A DNA stretch of 21,310 bases, taken from Gryganskiella cystojenkinii. Lineage: Eukaryota > Mortierellomycota > Mortierellomycetes > Mortierellales > Mortierellaceae. Location of the stretch: contig JAAAIG010000677.1 of assembly GCA_015852425.1 (NCBI GenBank), positions 1 through 21,310 of the forward strand, given 5' to 3'. A program made the position numbers and the translations under genes. A model generated the notes under the pieces. It saw only the letters and a list, made by a program, of their open reading frames with translations, was not told where the DNA came from and did no database searches. Below are positions 1-8,737 of this stretch, in pieces. Within the stretch, counting starts at the first letter, position 1. Each line of letters opens with the position of its first letter.

Positions 1-248
1 GTATCGGTTTAGGAACAGAAAGACAAGTCTGTGTTGTATGAAAGTAACAGAGTAAGGTATCTCGTCCATGAGTTCAGGAACGCCAGACGCGATATCGAGC
101 GCGCTTTTGGTTTTGATGGATTGCATGTTTGATGTCTTTGTTTTTATTGTCGTTGTTGATGAAAACACCGCTGTGGTTATGGCCGTGGACATGATTGTCG
201 AAACAAAAGGAACCGCAAATCCGATTTTCGAGAGTCCGTCATCTAGGA
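1..248 (-). CDS. possible partial gene, exon running off the left edge
   Basis: On the minus strand a frame is open from about position 297 down to position 1, with an in-frame ATG at 192-190. From that ATG 64 codons are visible before the window ends. The first half is rich in Ser, Thr and Lys; the second half contains SALDIASGVPELMDEIPYS, whose codon choice resembles that of the solid genes here. If an upstream exon exists (see 276-533), an acceptor AG at 250-249 would start this exon at 248 in the same frame. I do not recognise the product. A loose likeness of the PELMDEI stretch to the start of fungal F-boxes is too weak to call. A competing plus-strand frame at 68-265 gives a low-complexity hydrophobic peptide and is probably a shadow. 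Confidence 0.3.
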
Positions 249-275
249 CTAATAGAATCGAGTGAGAGTACTTTA

Positions 276-533
276 AGCATCGAACAAAAATGAGGTTCTA
301 CTGGTTGTCTCTTGAATACAGAACCTGGAATCGAGCTGACAAGGAATGGCTGCTTTGTGAGCTATGGCAGCGCACGGATCCTCGGACTCCTGTCCATATC
401 CAACGGCATTCAGGATCTTGGTCAGAGCAGGCATATAATATGTGATACTGCGACCGGCTGAGCAGCCGCCGAGCTCAGAGCGACGACCAATAGCAACGAT
501 AATCGGGGTTTGACAGGCACAACATGCGAATGA
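276..533 (-). CDS. possible coding exon or gene remnant
   Basis: A minus-strand frame is open for 86 codons (533 down to 276, stop TAA at 275-273) and has coding-like codon use. It contains readable stretches such as GRRSELGGC, YYMPALTKILNAVGYG and SEDPCAAIAHKAAIPCQ, with several cysteines. There is no good in-frame ATG near its start. A second overlapping minus frame (601 to 422) is also open and encodes a hydrophobic stretch, LSLLLVVALSSAAAQ. The two frames could belong to one gene broken by a frameshift, or to exons I cannot place. A weak GT donor at 319-318 followed by an AG at 250-249 would join this exon in frame to the left-edge ORF. The Cys-containing DPCAAIA stretch is reminiscent of secreted fungal proteins, but I assign no family. 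Confidence 0.3.
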
Positions 534-601
534 TTATCAAAGTCACTGGCTTTGTCGTTTTCTTCGTCCTGCTGTGGTGATGTCAAGAGTTTCCAGTCGT
601 C

Positions 602-1380
602 CTATCTTTCCGCAAGCTATCCTTCAAATTACCTGACTGCGTAGTAGTTTTTCGATCAGGAAATGCTAATGGAAACGGATGACAACATGAGAACAGTACT
701 TGCAAGGATCCACTCGGTCAGCTCTCTATTCCGGATAGGGTATAGCTATGGACGCTGTCAGTTGTTGGATTATTATAGGAACCCGCAGCGCACAGTCGAT
801 TGGCTGCATGTTGACAACGTTTTTTTAGCAGAGATGTAGTACTTTTGCTACGATTCTTCGAGCTGGCGCCGTTACGCTAAAAAAACATATTATGTGCCAG
901 GCCTGCTACTATAAGTCTTGAGATGGTTATGCGTTGTTAGCGTTCAACAAATCTTACTACTTATGTATCTGCTCCTCGACTTGATTGTTGGAGTCCGGTC
1001 AGGGATTGGGCTTTGGTACGACTCGCTCTTGCATTCCAGCTCGCGCGTGAACTCCTCCGTCTAACGCTATCAAAGAGGCTCTTTTTCCGAGTCGAGGGAT
1101 AGGGTAGACCATAGAGATTCGTTATCACGCGTAATCTGCTTGGAGAGACAGAGGTTGGCGATGTGTGAGGAATGGAGGCTAACCAAGATCATGTTTGCAA
1201 GTTCTGGAATATTGCAGACAACGCCACCCAGTCACTACATTACGGACTTGAGACTGCGTCGTTGTGGTTTGTTAAAGAGTGTGAATTGTTGTTTCCAATG
1301 AATCGGCCCCTTAAATGTCAAACAAAGAAAAACAGGGTTTGAGCGCCGAGCCGAAGGAAGATGTGGAGAAGTGGTTTGTC
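602..1380. other. intergenic stretch, nothing recognised
   Basis: No frame here has sustained coding character, and I see no tRNA-like fold, tandem array or terminal repeats. The minus-strand ORF at 1526-1311 overlaps the promoter of the next gene and has no recognisable content. The stretch probably serves as upstream regulatory DNA for the acyl-CoA synthetase gene and for whatever lies on the minus strand at the left edge. Confidence 0.5.
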
Positions 1381-1382
1381 AG

Positions 1383-1597
1383 CCAATTGTGCAACGACGT
1401 TCCGATCGATCGGAGTGTATATATCGCTCCACAGTTCCCCGCGTGAACCTTTTTGCGGTTGAAAGTGACATTACACAATAAGAAGGCTGCTGTCTTCTGC
1501 ACACCTGTCTCCTTGTCTTCTTTCAATCCATTCTCTCTTCCTTATCATCCTTTCTTCCCTCCCACACGTTTTCTCTACATCGTTTCTTTATTTTCTA
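1383..1597 (+). promoter_or_regulatory. candidate core promoter and 5' UTR of the acyl-CoA synthetase gene
   Basis: A CCAAT box on the plus strand (1383-1387) lies about 30 bp before a TATA-like TATATAT (1418-1424). A strongly pyrimidine-rich stretch follows (about 1495-1597) and runs up to the ATG at 1598. CCAAT, then TATA, then a CT-rich leader is a common arrangement in filamentous fungal promoters. The order and spacing are seen; the function and the transcription start are inferred. Confidence 0.45.
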
Positions 1598-3875
1598 ATG
1601 GTTGGTGAGTATTCTTGACATCGGCTGTTTTCAGTCATTCCCATCAAATTGTGTTGCTGGCATTGTTCATCGACCGGGCTAATGACTTTTATCTCCAATC
1701 ATTTTTTTTTTTTTTTTTTTATTCTGTGCCCATTACAAAATATAGCGCTCCCGATTGTTGCTGCCGCCTTGCCAGCAGCCATGTACGTCAGTTCAAAGCT
1801 TGCGATTCCTCGCGATGCTCGTCTTATTAAGAATTTGATCGCCGCCAAGCTGGCCTACAACGCGATCGAAAAGAACGATGCTATCAACTTGACTTACCGC
1901 TTTGAGGAAAGTTTCCAGAAGCATCCTGACCGCGAGGCTTTGGTATTTGAGGGCAAATCTTACAGTTATCGGGACATCCAACTCGGTAGGTGGTCTCTCC
2001 TGTGCCACGGTCCTCAACTTGCTCTTTGGAACCATCCTCATTAATCTTTATGTTCCGCTGCTATGTCTAGCGTCAAACAAGGTTGGTAATTGGCTTTTGT
2101 CTCGAGGTATCAAGCGTGGAGACATTGTCTCTCTCTTTATGCAGAACAAGGCCGAGTTCGTATTTTGCTGGCTTGGCCTGAACAAGATTGGTGCGACTGG
2201 AGCCTTCATCAACACGAACCTCACTGGAAAGCCGTTGACTCACTCATTGAAGACAGCCACAGCCTCCATGTTGATCATGGACTCGGAACTATCCGAACAT
2301 ATTGCCAACTCGTTAGAGGAAATCCAAGCTATGGGGTACACTATCTACTCTTATGGCGGTGCAACTCCTGAACAAGATCGCAGCATTCCCTTTGCTACTC
2401 CAATTGAGCTTTCACAGGTCTCGGACCAGAGCACCCCCGAGCATCTGCGTCGCGGCACAACAGCAAGCGAGATTGCGATGCTGATATACACTTCAGGAAC
2501 GACTGGTCTGCCTAAAGCTGGACGGTTCTCGCACTCTCGTGCTTCCTGTAAGCAAAAATGAGAGTGATGCGAGGTTTATCTGATGCCAATCGTTACTCAA
2601 CTCTCCTTGTCTTTTGTGTCCATGTTTTGACTACTAGTTGGACCGCTCTTTTGGACAAAGTTTTATGAATTTTCCGAGACGGATCGCGTGTACATCTCCT
2701 TGCCTCTTTACCACAGTGCCGCCGCTGCTCTGGGTATGTGCGTGGCCTGGATATCTGGTGCAACTGTGATCCTGGCTCGCAAGTTCTCAGCAAAGAACTT
2801 CTGGGATGATGTTCGTTCGAACAGAGCCACTGTCATTCAGTACATTGGTGAAATATGCAGATACCTTTTGAACAACCCCGAGTCTCCCTTGGACAAGATA
2901 CATTCCATTCGCCTAGCTCACGGCAACGGCATGCGACCAGACGTCTGGACCAGGTTCCGAGATCGATTTGGAATTCCTGTGATCGGCGAGTGGTATGCTT
3001 CCACAGAAGGCACGGGAGGTCTCACCAACTACAATACTGGACCTCATGGAGCGGGAGCTATCGGATACAGAGGAACTGTTGCTCGTTTGATGGACAAGAG
3101 CTTGAAAATTGTCAAGTTTGACATTCAGACCGAGGAATTGGTTCGGGGAAAACATGGACTTTGCATCGAGTGCGGACCTGGGGAGCCTGGCGAGCTCTTA
3201 ACATTGGTGGACTCTACTGATCCTACAAAGGATTTTAAGGGCTATCACGACAATGCGAGTGCCACGAGCAAGAAGATTGCAAGCAATGTCTTTAAGAAAG
3301 GTACATTTTTTTTTTGGCTGTTCTACAACGGCATTCGTAGACGTGTGTGAATCCTGGATTAATCACAGTTATCTTACCACGCGGTGTTGTTAGGCGACAA
3401 ATACTTCCGCACTGGTGATATCCTGCGTCGCGACGCTGACGGTTACTTTTACTTTGGCGATCGCGTTGGCGATACCTTCCGCTGGAAGTCCGAGAACGTC
3501 TCCACGGCTGAAGTATCGGAGGTGCTTTCCACTTACCCAGACTGCGTTGAAGTTAACATTTATGGAGTCCAAATCCCAGGTCATGACGGTCGCGCTGGAA
3601 TGGCAGCAATTGTGGCCAAGAAGACCATGGACTGGAGCAAGTTTGGAGCGTTTGCACTCAAGAACTTGCCAAGGTACTCTGTTCCAATCTTTATTCGGAT
3701 TGTTCCTGAGATGGAAATCACGGGTACGTTCAAGCAGCGTAAGGTCGAGCTCGTGAACGAGGGTATGGATCCTTCCAAGATCAAGGACGAGATGCTATGG
3801 CTCGACGGTCTTGTCTACCGGCCTTTCTCGGCTGCTGAGCATACGCGCGTGATCAGTGGCAAGGCTAAGCTTTAA
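1598..3875 (+). CDS. FAT1: very-long-chain acyl-CoA synthetase / fatty acid transporter (FATP/FAT1 family)
   Basis: Predicted to activate long and very long fatty acids to acyl-CoA with ATP and to couple this to uptake (FATP family; plasma membrane, ER or lipid bodies). Five exons: 1598-1604, 1746-1985, 2071-2547, 2638-3300, 3394-3875. All introns are GT-AG and the joined frame gives 622 aa, normal for the family. Residues about 221-231 form the AMP-binding motif YTSGTTGLPKA. The FATP-type second motif lies around residues 463-505 (KYFRTGD, then YFYFGDRVGDTFRWKSENV). The N-terminus is hydrophobic (MVALPIVAAALPAAM), consistent with membrane association. The first coding exon is only 7 nt (ATGGTTG). 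I prefer it to the internal ATG at 1782 because the spliced N-terminus is hydrophobic and joins at consensus splice sites (gtgagt, tatag). Intron 1 has a 19-T run. An AATAAA follows the stop. Confidence 0.93.
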
Positions 3876-3882
3876 AGCTTCA

Positions 3883-3888
3883 AATAAA
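3883..3888 (+). terminator. poly(A) signal of the acyl-CoA synthetase gene
   Basis: A perfect AATAAA lies 8 nt after the TAA stop at 3873-3875, in an AT-rich context ahead of the next gene, which starts at 4030. Confidence 0.55.
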
Positions 3889-4029
3889 TTTGCCACCAAT
3901 TTTCCCTAATAACGTAACCGAATTTGTGCTAATCGTGAATGCTACGTAACATCCAGATCATTCTTCTCGCAGCATGTTTTTTTTACTCTTTCTTTTAACA
4001 TCACTTTGCTTACTGCTCGACCGACCACC

Positions 4030-5570
4030 ATGACAAAAGAATTCGACGTTGTTGCACATTACAAGGCTTTGCTACTCAACTCTCCTGTATGACAACCTTG
4101 CCATTTGGCACAGTCTTGGCCCTTTGGATTTTGCAAATGAGAGAACCAATTCATGTTGTTTTCCGACTTGCAATCTCATCAATATCCTTTCGTGGTCACG
4201 TCTCGTTTCCCTCTGCTAGGAGTTGTCCATGCCGGTGGCTGCTATTGAGTCATTGGTAGAGCTTATTAGACATTCCAAAGGTAAGTGATTATCCTCCTTG
4301 AAGCAAGGATACTGTTCCTCTGGAAGTATTTACATTTTTCGGAGATTAATAGCTGTTGTGCAACCCATTTATCTTGCAAATAGCAACAACCATGTCAGAG
4401 TTTATGCTTTCTATCAAGGATGCCAGTCAACAGTTGAAGAGCTCTGTCAGGAACTCAATCTCCCTGTCCGCAGGATGTGACCTCTTTGTGCGATTCGTTA
4501 CGCGCAACTCTCAGGATGTGGCCGACTTCGAGTCTTGGAAAGGAACGTTAATTTCAAGAGGACAGCGGTTCGTAGAGAAGGCAGATGCCTGTCGCTATAA
4601 GATTGCTGAGCTGGGCTTACCTTTTATCAAGGACGGGAGCGTGGTCTTGATCCATGCTCATTCACGGGTGGTTTCACTCCTACTTCAACGAGCAGCAGAA
4701 AACCACAAGCGGTTCAAGGTTTTTGTAACAGAGTCAAGTCAGACGCAAGGAGGGTAAGTGCTTTGGAGAAGTCTCGTTTCATATGTACCATGACAACGTT
4801 TGGTTATCTCAGAATTTTTATTTTTTTTTATTTTTTTTTATTTTTTTTCTTTCTTGTGCGCACTCATTCTGACTCATTAATTTTGTCCATCCCCCGTTTT
4901 GCCTTACATAGAATTCGCTCTGCCAAGGTCTTGCGTGCTGCAGGAATTCCGACGACAATTATTCTGGACGCCGCTGTTGGATATGTTATCGATAAAGTCG
5001 ATATGGTTCTGGTTGGTGCCGAGGGAGTTGTTGAGAATGGAGGGCTTATCAACCAAATTGGCTCGTATCAGATGGCGATTGTCGCCAAGGCTGCCAACAA
5101 ACCCTTTTATGCAGTAGCAGAGAGGTATGTCGCCTTATTACTTGTATCACCTTGTGACCAATGTCTTATACAGATGAATTGGATCGTTGACTCTTTTCTC
5201 CTTTTATTCTCGTTCTGTACTCGCTAGTTACAAGTTTGTACGTCTTTTCCCATTGAACCAATACGATCTCCCGACATACAATGCGGATACATTATCTTTC
5301 CAGGAGTTGAATATAGACTATGACTCCAAGACCAACGAGAGTTCTCTGGACAGCAGCGCGACAGCACCCAAAGCATCCTCCGCGGCATCACCCTCAACGG
5401 CCTCGTCTCAAACAGCCCTGCATATGAAAACGTCGGAGGATCAGGCGTCCCAGGGATCAAACCCTTTGGTAGACTATACCCCTCCTAATTACATTACGTT
5501 GCTCTTTACGGACCTCGGTGTATTGACACCCTCAGGCGTTTCCGACGAGTTGATCAAGCTTTACCTTTGA
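4030..5570 (+). CDS. GCN3: translation initiation factor eIF2B subunit alpha
   Basis: Regulatory alpha subunit of the eIF2B decamer, the guanine nucleotide exchange factor for eIF2. In yeast, Gcn3 senses phosphorylated eIF2 alpha in general amino acid control. Five exons: 4030-4086, 4220-4280, 4384-4753, 4912-5124, 5228-5570, giving 347 aa. Family landmarks appear in order: [96 protein letters not shown]; and the C-terminal [20 protein letters not shown]. The start has a strong context (CACCATGA). The spliced N-terminus restores the helix that precedes MPVAAIE, which a start at the ATG at 4229 would lose. The C-terminal third carries a Ser/Ala-rich insertion (5328-5465, residues about 268-313). 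This makes the protein longer than yeast Gcn3 (about 305 aa). Intron 3 holds an A-T(n) microsatellite (about 4815-4850). Confidence 0.95.
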
Positions 5571-5575
5571 AACAC

Positions 5576-5581
5576 AATAAA
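5576..5581 (+). terminator. poly(A) signal of the eIF2B alpha gene
   Basis: A perfect AATAAA begins 6 nt after the TGA stop (5568-5570). Because the next start codon is only 145 nt further on, the transcript end and the next promoter must share this short spacer. Confidence 0.5.
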
Positions 5582-5652
5582 TACCTGTACAAAAGACAGT
5601 CACGTTGTTGTCTTTTTTTTTTTTTTCTTTTTTGCTGCAGGAGGCGAACACA

Positions 5653-5682
5653 TTCCTCATCAGTTCCTCATCAGTTCCTCAT
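5653..5682 (+). repeat. 11-bp tandem repeat in a 5' leader
   Basis: The unit ttcctcatcag is present about 2.7 times in direct tandem, directly after a long pyrimidine run (about 5608-5634) and 34 nt before the ATG of the next gene. It probably lies in the 5' UTR or core promoter of that gene. No function is known to me. Confidence 0.7.
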
Positions 5683-5715
5683 ATTTCATCACATTCCATT
5701 TATAGCTCGCCGACA

Positions 5716-6344
5716 ATGTCCAAGAAACTGGCGTCTCAAGCACTGGATTCACTCCTTAGCAGCAACTTTTCCTCTCCGAAACCCACAGACACGGTCGCCA
5801 CACAAACACATCGAAGAAAATCAAAGCGGACCGCAGTTGTGGACCCTTTACCAGCGACCAAGACTGGACTAAAGAAGATCAAACACCAACTTCGATACGG
5901 CCACTCTGTAAAACGGAATCAGGAGGAAAAAGAAGCCAAAGAGAATCCCTTGAGTAAGTGCGCATAATTTTGTGCAGGGTTTCTGTTCAATCATATATTT
6001 GATGCATCGCTGATCTCTGAGGCTATGTTTTTTCGATGTTACTTAGCCAAACTGAAATCGGAGCAGGAGAAGGAGGAGGCTATTATCGAAAAGAACTTGA
6101 ACTACTACAGGATTACAAACCGCGTGTCCAAAAAAGAATTGGACTTGCGTAAAAAGGTAAAATATCATCTTTAGTAACAGAATGACTCGGAGAGTAGGAA
6201 TCTCGAGAATAAGAGTGAAAACGAAGTGCTCACTCAGGTGTTTTCTTTTCTGAATAGATCAAAATGCTGCGGGCACGAGAATTGGGCGACCGAAGCAGGA
6301 AGGCAGTGGCAGAAGCAGATGAATCGGACGGCGAAGACTTCTAA
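5716..6344 (+). CDS. small basic protein, possibly Rrt14-like nucleolar protein
   Basis: Three exons (5716-5953, 6047-6156, 6258-6344) with GT-AG introns of 93 and 101 nt join to a 144-residue protein. It begins MSKKLASQALDSLLSSNF, then has a Lys/Arg-rich central region with several nuclear-localisation-like clusters (THRRKSKR). A charged, probably helical stretch follows (about residues 70-130: KLKSEQEKEEAI, RVSKKELDLRKK), and the acidic tail is DESDGEDF. Size, the short LLS N-terminal motif, the basic coiled region and the acidic end fit small fungal ribosome-biogenesis proteins of the Rrt14 type. The likeness is by eye and could equally reflect another nucleolar factor. That it is a real gene is well supported by consistent splice sites, codon use and an AATAAA after the stop; its identity is not. 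Confidence 0.75.
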
Positions 6345-6358
6345 TTTTGCCCCAAAGA

Positions 6359-6364
6359 AATAAA
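6359..6364 (+). terminator. poly(A) signal of the small basic protein gene
   Basis: AATAAA lies 15 nt after the TAA stop at 6342-6344. Confidence 0.5.
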
Positions 6365-6577
6365 ACGTTTATTGCCACCAAAAAGAAAAGCTGCCCCGTG
6401 ACAGTTGCGCGGCACTTCTTCAACCCCTTTTTGTCGAGCCTCGTTCTCTCTTAGCCACCTCTTTGTATTTCATTGACCCTCCATCCTCAATCGACTCTGC
6501 AGCATTCTCATCTCATCCCATCCCGACTTCCAAGCTCCTCTAGTGCCCTGCCTTTCAACCTCTTCAGGAACACAGCA

Positions 6578-8638
6578 ATGGGTATCCTTAGCTCTATTCT
6601 AAAGGTCATTCCGCGACACCGAGCTGTCCTTGCTACCAATCCCGTGCCTGGCTCACACGTTGGTCACAACCAAGCCTTTGATAACAACCTCCATCGTTTC
6701 TCATCTTCACTCTCAACGCCTTCCTCTGTGACGACAACCACTGCACTTACTCACGGGACCGTACCCAAGCCTCTCGTCCTGGCCACCCCTCAAGACCTGG
6801 CCGAGGATCCAAGCAATCATACAGTCATCGACGTGGCTCGACCAAACAAACGGCGCCAAGACAGCGACCTCACATTCGACATCGAGACCACACTGTCAGC
6901 TGTGGCCATCGCTATGGATATCGTAAAAGATATTGACAAGGGCTATATCGATAAAGATCCTTTCGCGGATACGTTCAGCCCGGAGTCCGTCCCAACCGTG
7001 GAGCAAAGTCGACTCTTTGATGTTCCCGAGATAATTCGGTCTATTGCCGAATTCTTGGACAAGCCTTCACTGGCGGCCAGTTGCCGTGTCTCGAGGATTT
7101 GGTACACTCATTGCACTCCTTTACTTTGGAGACACATCGTGGACAAGAACTGGCGCGACGGTCGATTTTGTGCTTCAATCCAGAACCAGGCTCATTATAT
7201 TCGCTCTCTAAAGTGCGAGGACTGGACGGACTACGAAGAACTTCTCCTCTGTGAATTCCCACGCCTCAAGAGCCTCTCTCTCAATGGAAGCAAAGAACCG
7301 ATGATCATCAAGGAAAAGTTCCTGGGCAAGGTCCAAGAAACCTTATCTTCCTTGGTTCTCAGTGCTGTCAACCCCGATCTCCTTGCCGATACAACCCTTA
7401 TGTCCATTCAATCTCTACGACAACTCTCGACGCTCAAGTTGCTTAACCTCACTATCAAACAGGATCAACTCTCAATGCTCTTTCTGCAATGCCATCAACT
7501 CGAGTTCCTTTCTCTAACACGAGTGTTCTTTCCAGATGAACCTTCAGACGTTCTTGAAAGCAGCTCGCAGTCAGTGTTGAAGACTAAAGCCTGGACCGCT
7601 AGAGAGTCTACACGTATCAAATACCTCACGCTCAAGGAGGTCGCTATCACATCTGGATATCTGGGAGCACTTGTTCAAAAATGTCCGGGACTCTTGGAGC
7701 TGTCTATCGCCCGAAACGAGAGTCTTCAAATCTCTCTCGAATGCGTCACTCTCCTCAAGAAATCATGTCCTGGACTCTATGCGTTGGACATTGGATCTTG
7801 CAAGCAGCTGGACAAGGATACTTTTGCTCTTCTCTTCGCCTCGTTCCCTCCGCTCACAGTCATCAACTTATCCGGGACAACTATTGCCGATCCAGAGTTG
7901 CTACTCGTCGCGGAGAACTGCAAAGAGCTGCTACGACTTGATATTCAGTATTGCACTTCTATTACATCCAAAGGGCTGCACCAATTCTTAAGCAACTGTG
8001 GACCAGCATTGCGCCACCTAGAGTCCTCGGGAGTAATAATGGACCCATCAACGTTTGACAATCGTCCATGGACATGCACGAACCTACAAATCCTGTTTGT
8101 GAATGTCGGTTTATTCGCGGCAGGAGAGTCGTCGAAAATGGCGCCTGGCAACAGTACCAGTGCCGCCACCTACGCCAATCCTTTGATCGAGGCCAATATG
8201 ACTGCAACAAATCGGGATGAACTCGACGATGGCGGCAACCTCAAAAGAACCTTTCGTGAAACGGATGCTCGAGCTGGAGAGTTGGGCGATGAAACGACCG
8301 GGCTGATGACTTGTTCCACTGGAAAGCAGCATCTTTTGCACCCTCTGCAGGATATTAATCAGGTGCAGTATCTCGGGCTCATGGGAGGCAGCCCGAAATT
8401 GACGGCTGCAAAGGCCAGTCCACTTCTCCGAGCATTCTCCTCTGTGAAGCGGCTCCACGTTCTCGGACTCTATCAAGCGTTCAACAAAGAGGATCTCGTG
8501 TGGCTAATGGAGACACTCCCGGAACTTTGTCGTATTGATGCAGAGCACTACAACATCTCGGACAACCTGGTGACTTGGATTGCAGAGGCCCACCCGAATG
8601 TCCGCGTCTACCGGAAAGAAAGCGATTTTAAACGTTGA
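6578..8638 (+). CDS. F-box / leucine-rich-repeat protein
   Basis: Likely substrate receptor of an SCF (Skp1-Cullin-F-box) ubiquitin ligase. It is a single exon of 686 aa. I start at the ATG at 6578 (context cagcaATGg); the frame extends upstream to 6473 but has no ATG there. Residues 1-140 are low complexity with a Ser/Thr-rich part. The F-box is at about residues 146-187 (LFDVPEIIRSIAEFLDK, then SCRVSRIWY and PLLWRHI). Leucine-rich repeats follow irregularly from about residue 220 to the end (for example LKSLSLNGSK, LEFLSLTRVF, LLELSIARNE, LYALDIGSCKQL, LLRLDIQYCTSI). A break at about residues 520-585 contains a Thr/Asn/Asp-rich insert. Targets cannot be inferred. It is the only gene here without introns. 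Large F-box/LRR families are typical of Mortierella-type genomes as far as I know. Confidence 0.88.
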   Translation: MGILSSILKVIPRHRAVLATNPVPGSHVGHNQAFDNNLHRFSSSLSTPSSVTTTTALTHGTVPKPLVLATPQDLAEDPSNHTVIDVARPNKRRQDSDLTFDIETTLSAVAIAMDIVKDIDKGYIDKDPFADTFSPESVPTVEQSRLFDVPEIIRSIAEFLDKPSLAASCRVSRIWYTHCTPLLWRHIVDKNWRDGRFCASIQNQAHYIRSLKCEDWTDYEELLLCEFPRLKSLSLNGSKEPMIIKEKFLGKVQETLSSLVLSAVNPDLLADTTLMSIQSLRQLSTLKLLNLTIKQDQLSMLFLQCHQLEFLSLTRVFFPDEPSDVLESSSQSVLKTKAWTARESTRIKYLTLKEVAITSGYLGALVQKCPGLLELSIARNESLQISLECVTLLKKSCPGLYALDIGSCKQLDKDTFALLFASFPPLTVINLSGTTIADPELLLVAENCKELLRLDIQYCTSITSKGLHQFLSNCGPALRHLESSGVIMDPSTFDNRPWTCTNLQILFVNVGLFAAGESSKMAPGNSTSAATYANPLIEANMTATNRDELDDGGNLKRTFRETDARAGELGDETTGLMTCSTGKQHLLHPLQDINQVQYLGLMGGSPKLTAAKASPLLRAFSSVKRLHVLGLYQAFNKEDLVWLMETLPELCRIDAEHYNISDNLVTWIAEAHPNVRVYRKESDFKR

Positions 8639-8710
8639 ACGGATCTGACGCCACCCAATTGTCGCACAAAAACATTAATTAAAAAAAATTATTGTGCATT
8701 CCTTTCGATA

Positions 8711-8737
8711 ATGACCCATCCTCTCCTAAATCCATGA
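8711..8737 (+). promoter_or_regulatory. short upstream ORF overlapping the main start
   Basis: An ATG at 8711 opens an 8-codon reading frame (MTHPLLNP) whose TGA stop (8735-8737) overlaps the ATG of the methyltransferase (8734-8736) in the arrangement ATGA. If the transcript starts upstream of 8711, this geometry could allow termination-reinitiation or dampen translation. The overlap is seen; the regulatory role is inferred and depends on the unknown transcription start. Confidence 0.4.

Noticed and set aside
68..265. Plus-strand 65-codon ORF with hydrophobic product
   Set aside because: Low-complexity V/F/I-rich product, no promoter or partner exon; the opposite strand frame has better codon character.
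5605..5715. N-terminal extension of the small basic protein into the upstream T-rich stretch
   Set aside because: The extension is a Phe/Ser run translated from a pyrimidine tract and the 11-bp repeat; the ATG at 5716 gives a coherent protein.
6473..6577. Upstream extension of the F-box reading frame by 35 codons
   Set aside because: The frame there opens with TTG, not ATG; the first ATG in good context is at 6578.
8692..8733. Upstream extension of the methyltransferase frame
   Set aside because: It begins with TTG; the first in-frame ATG is at 8734 and gives a natural HemK N-terminus.
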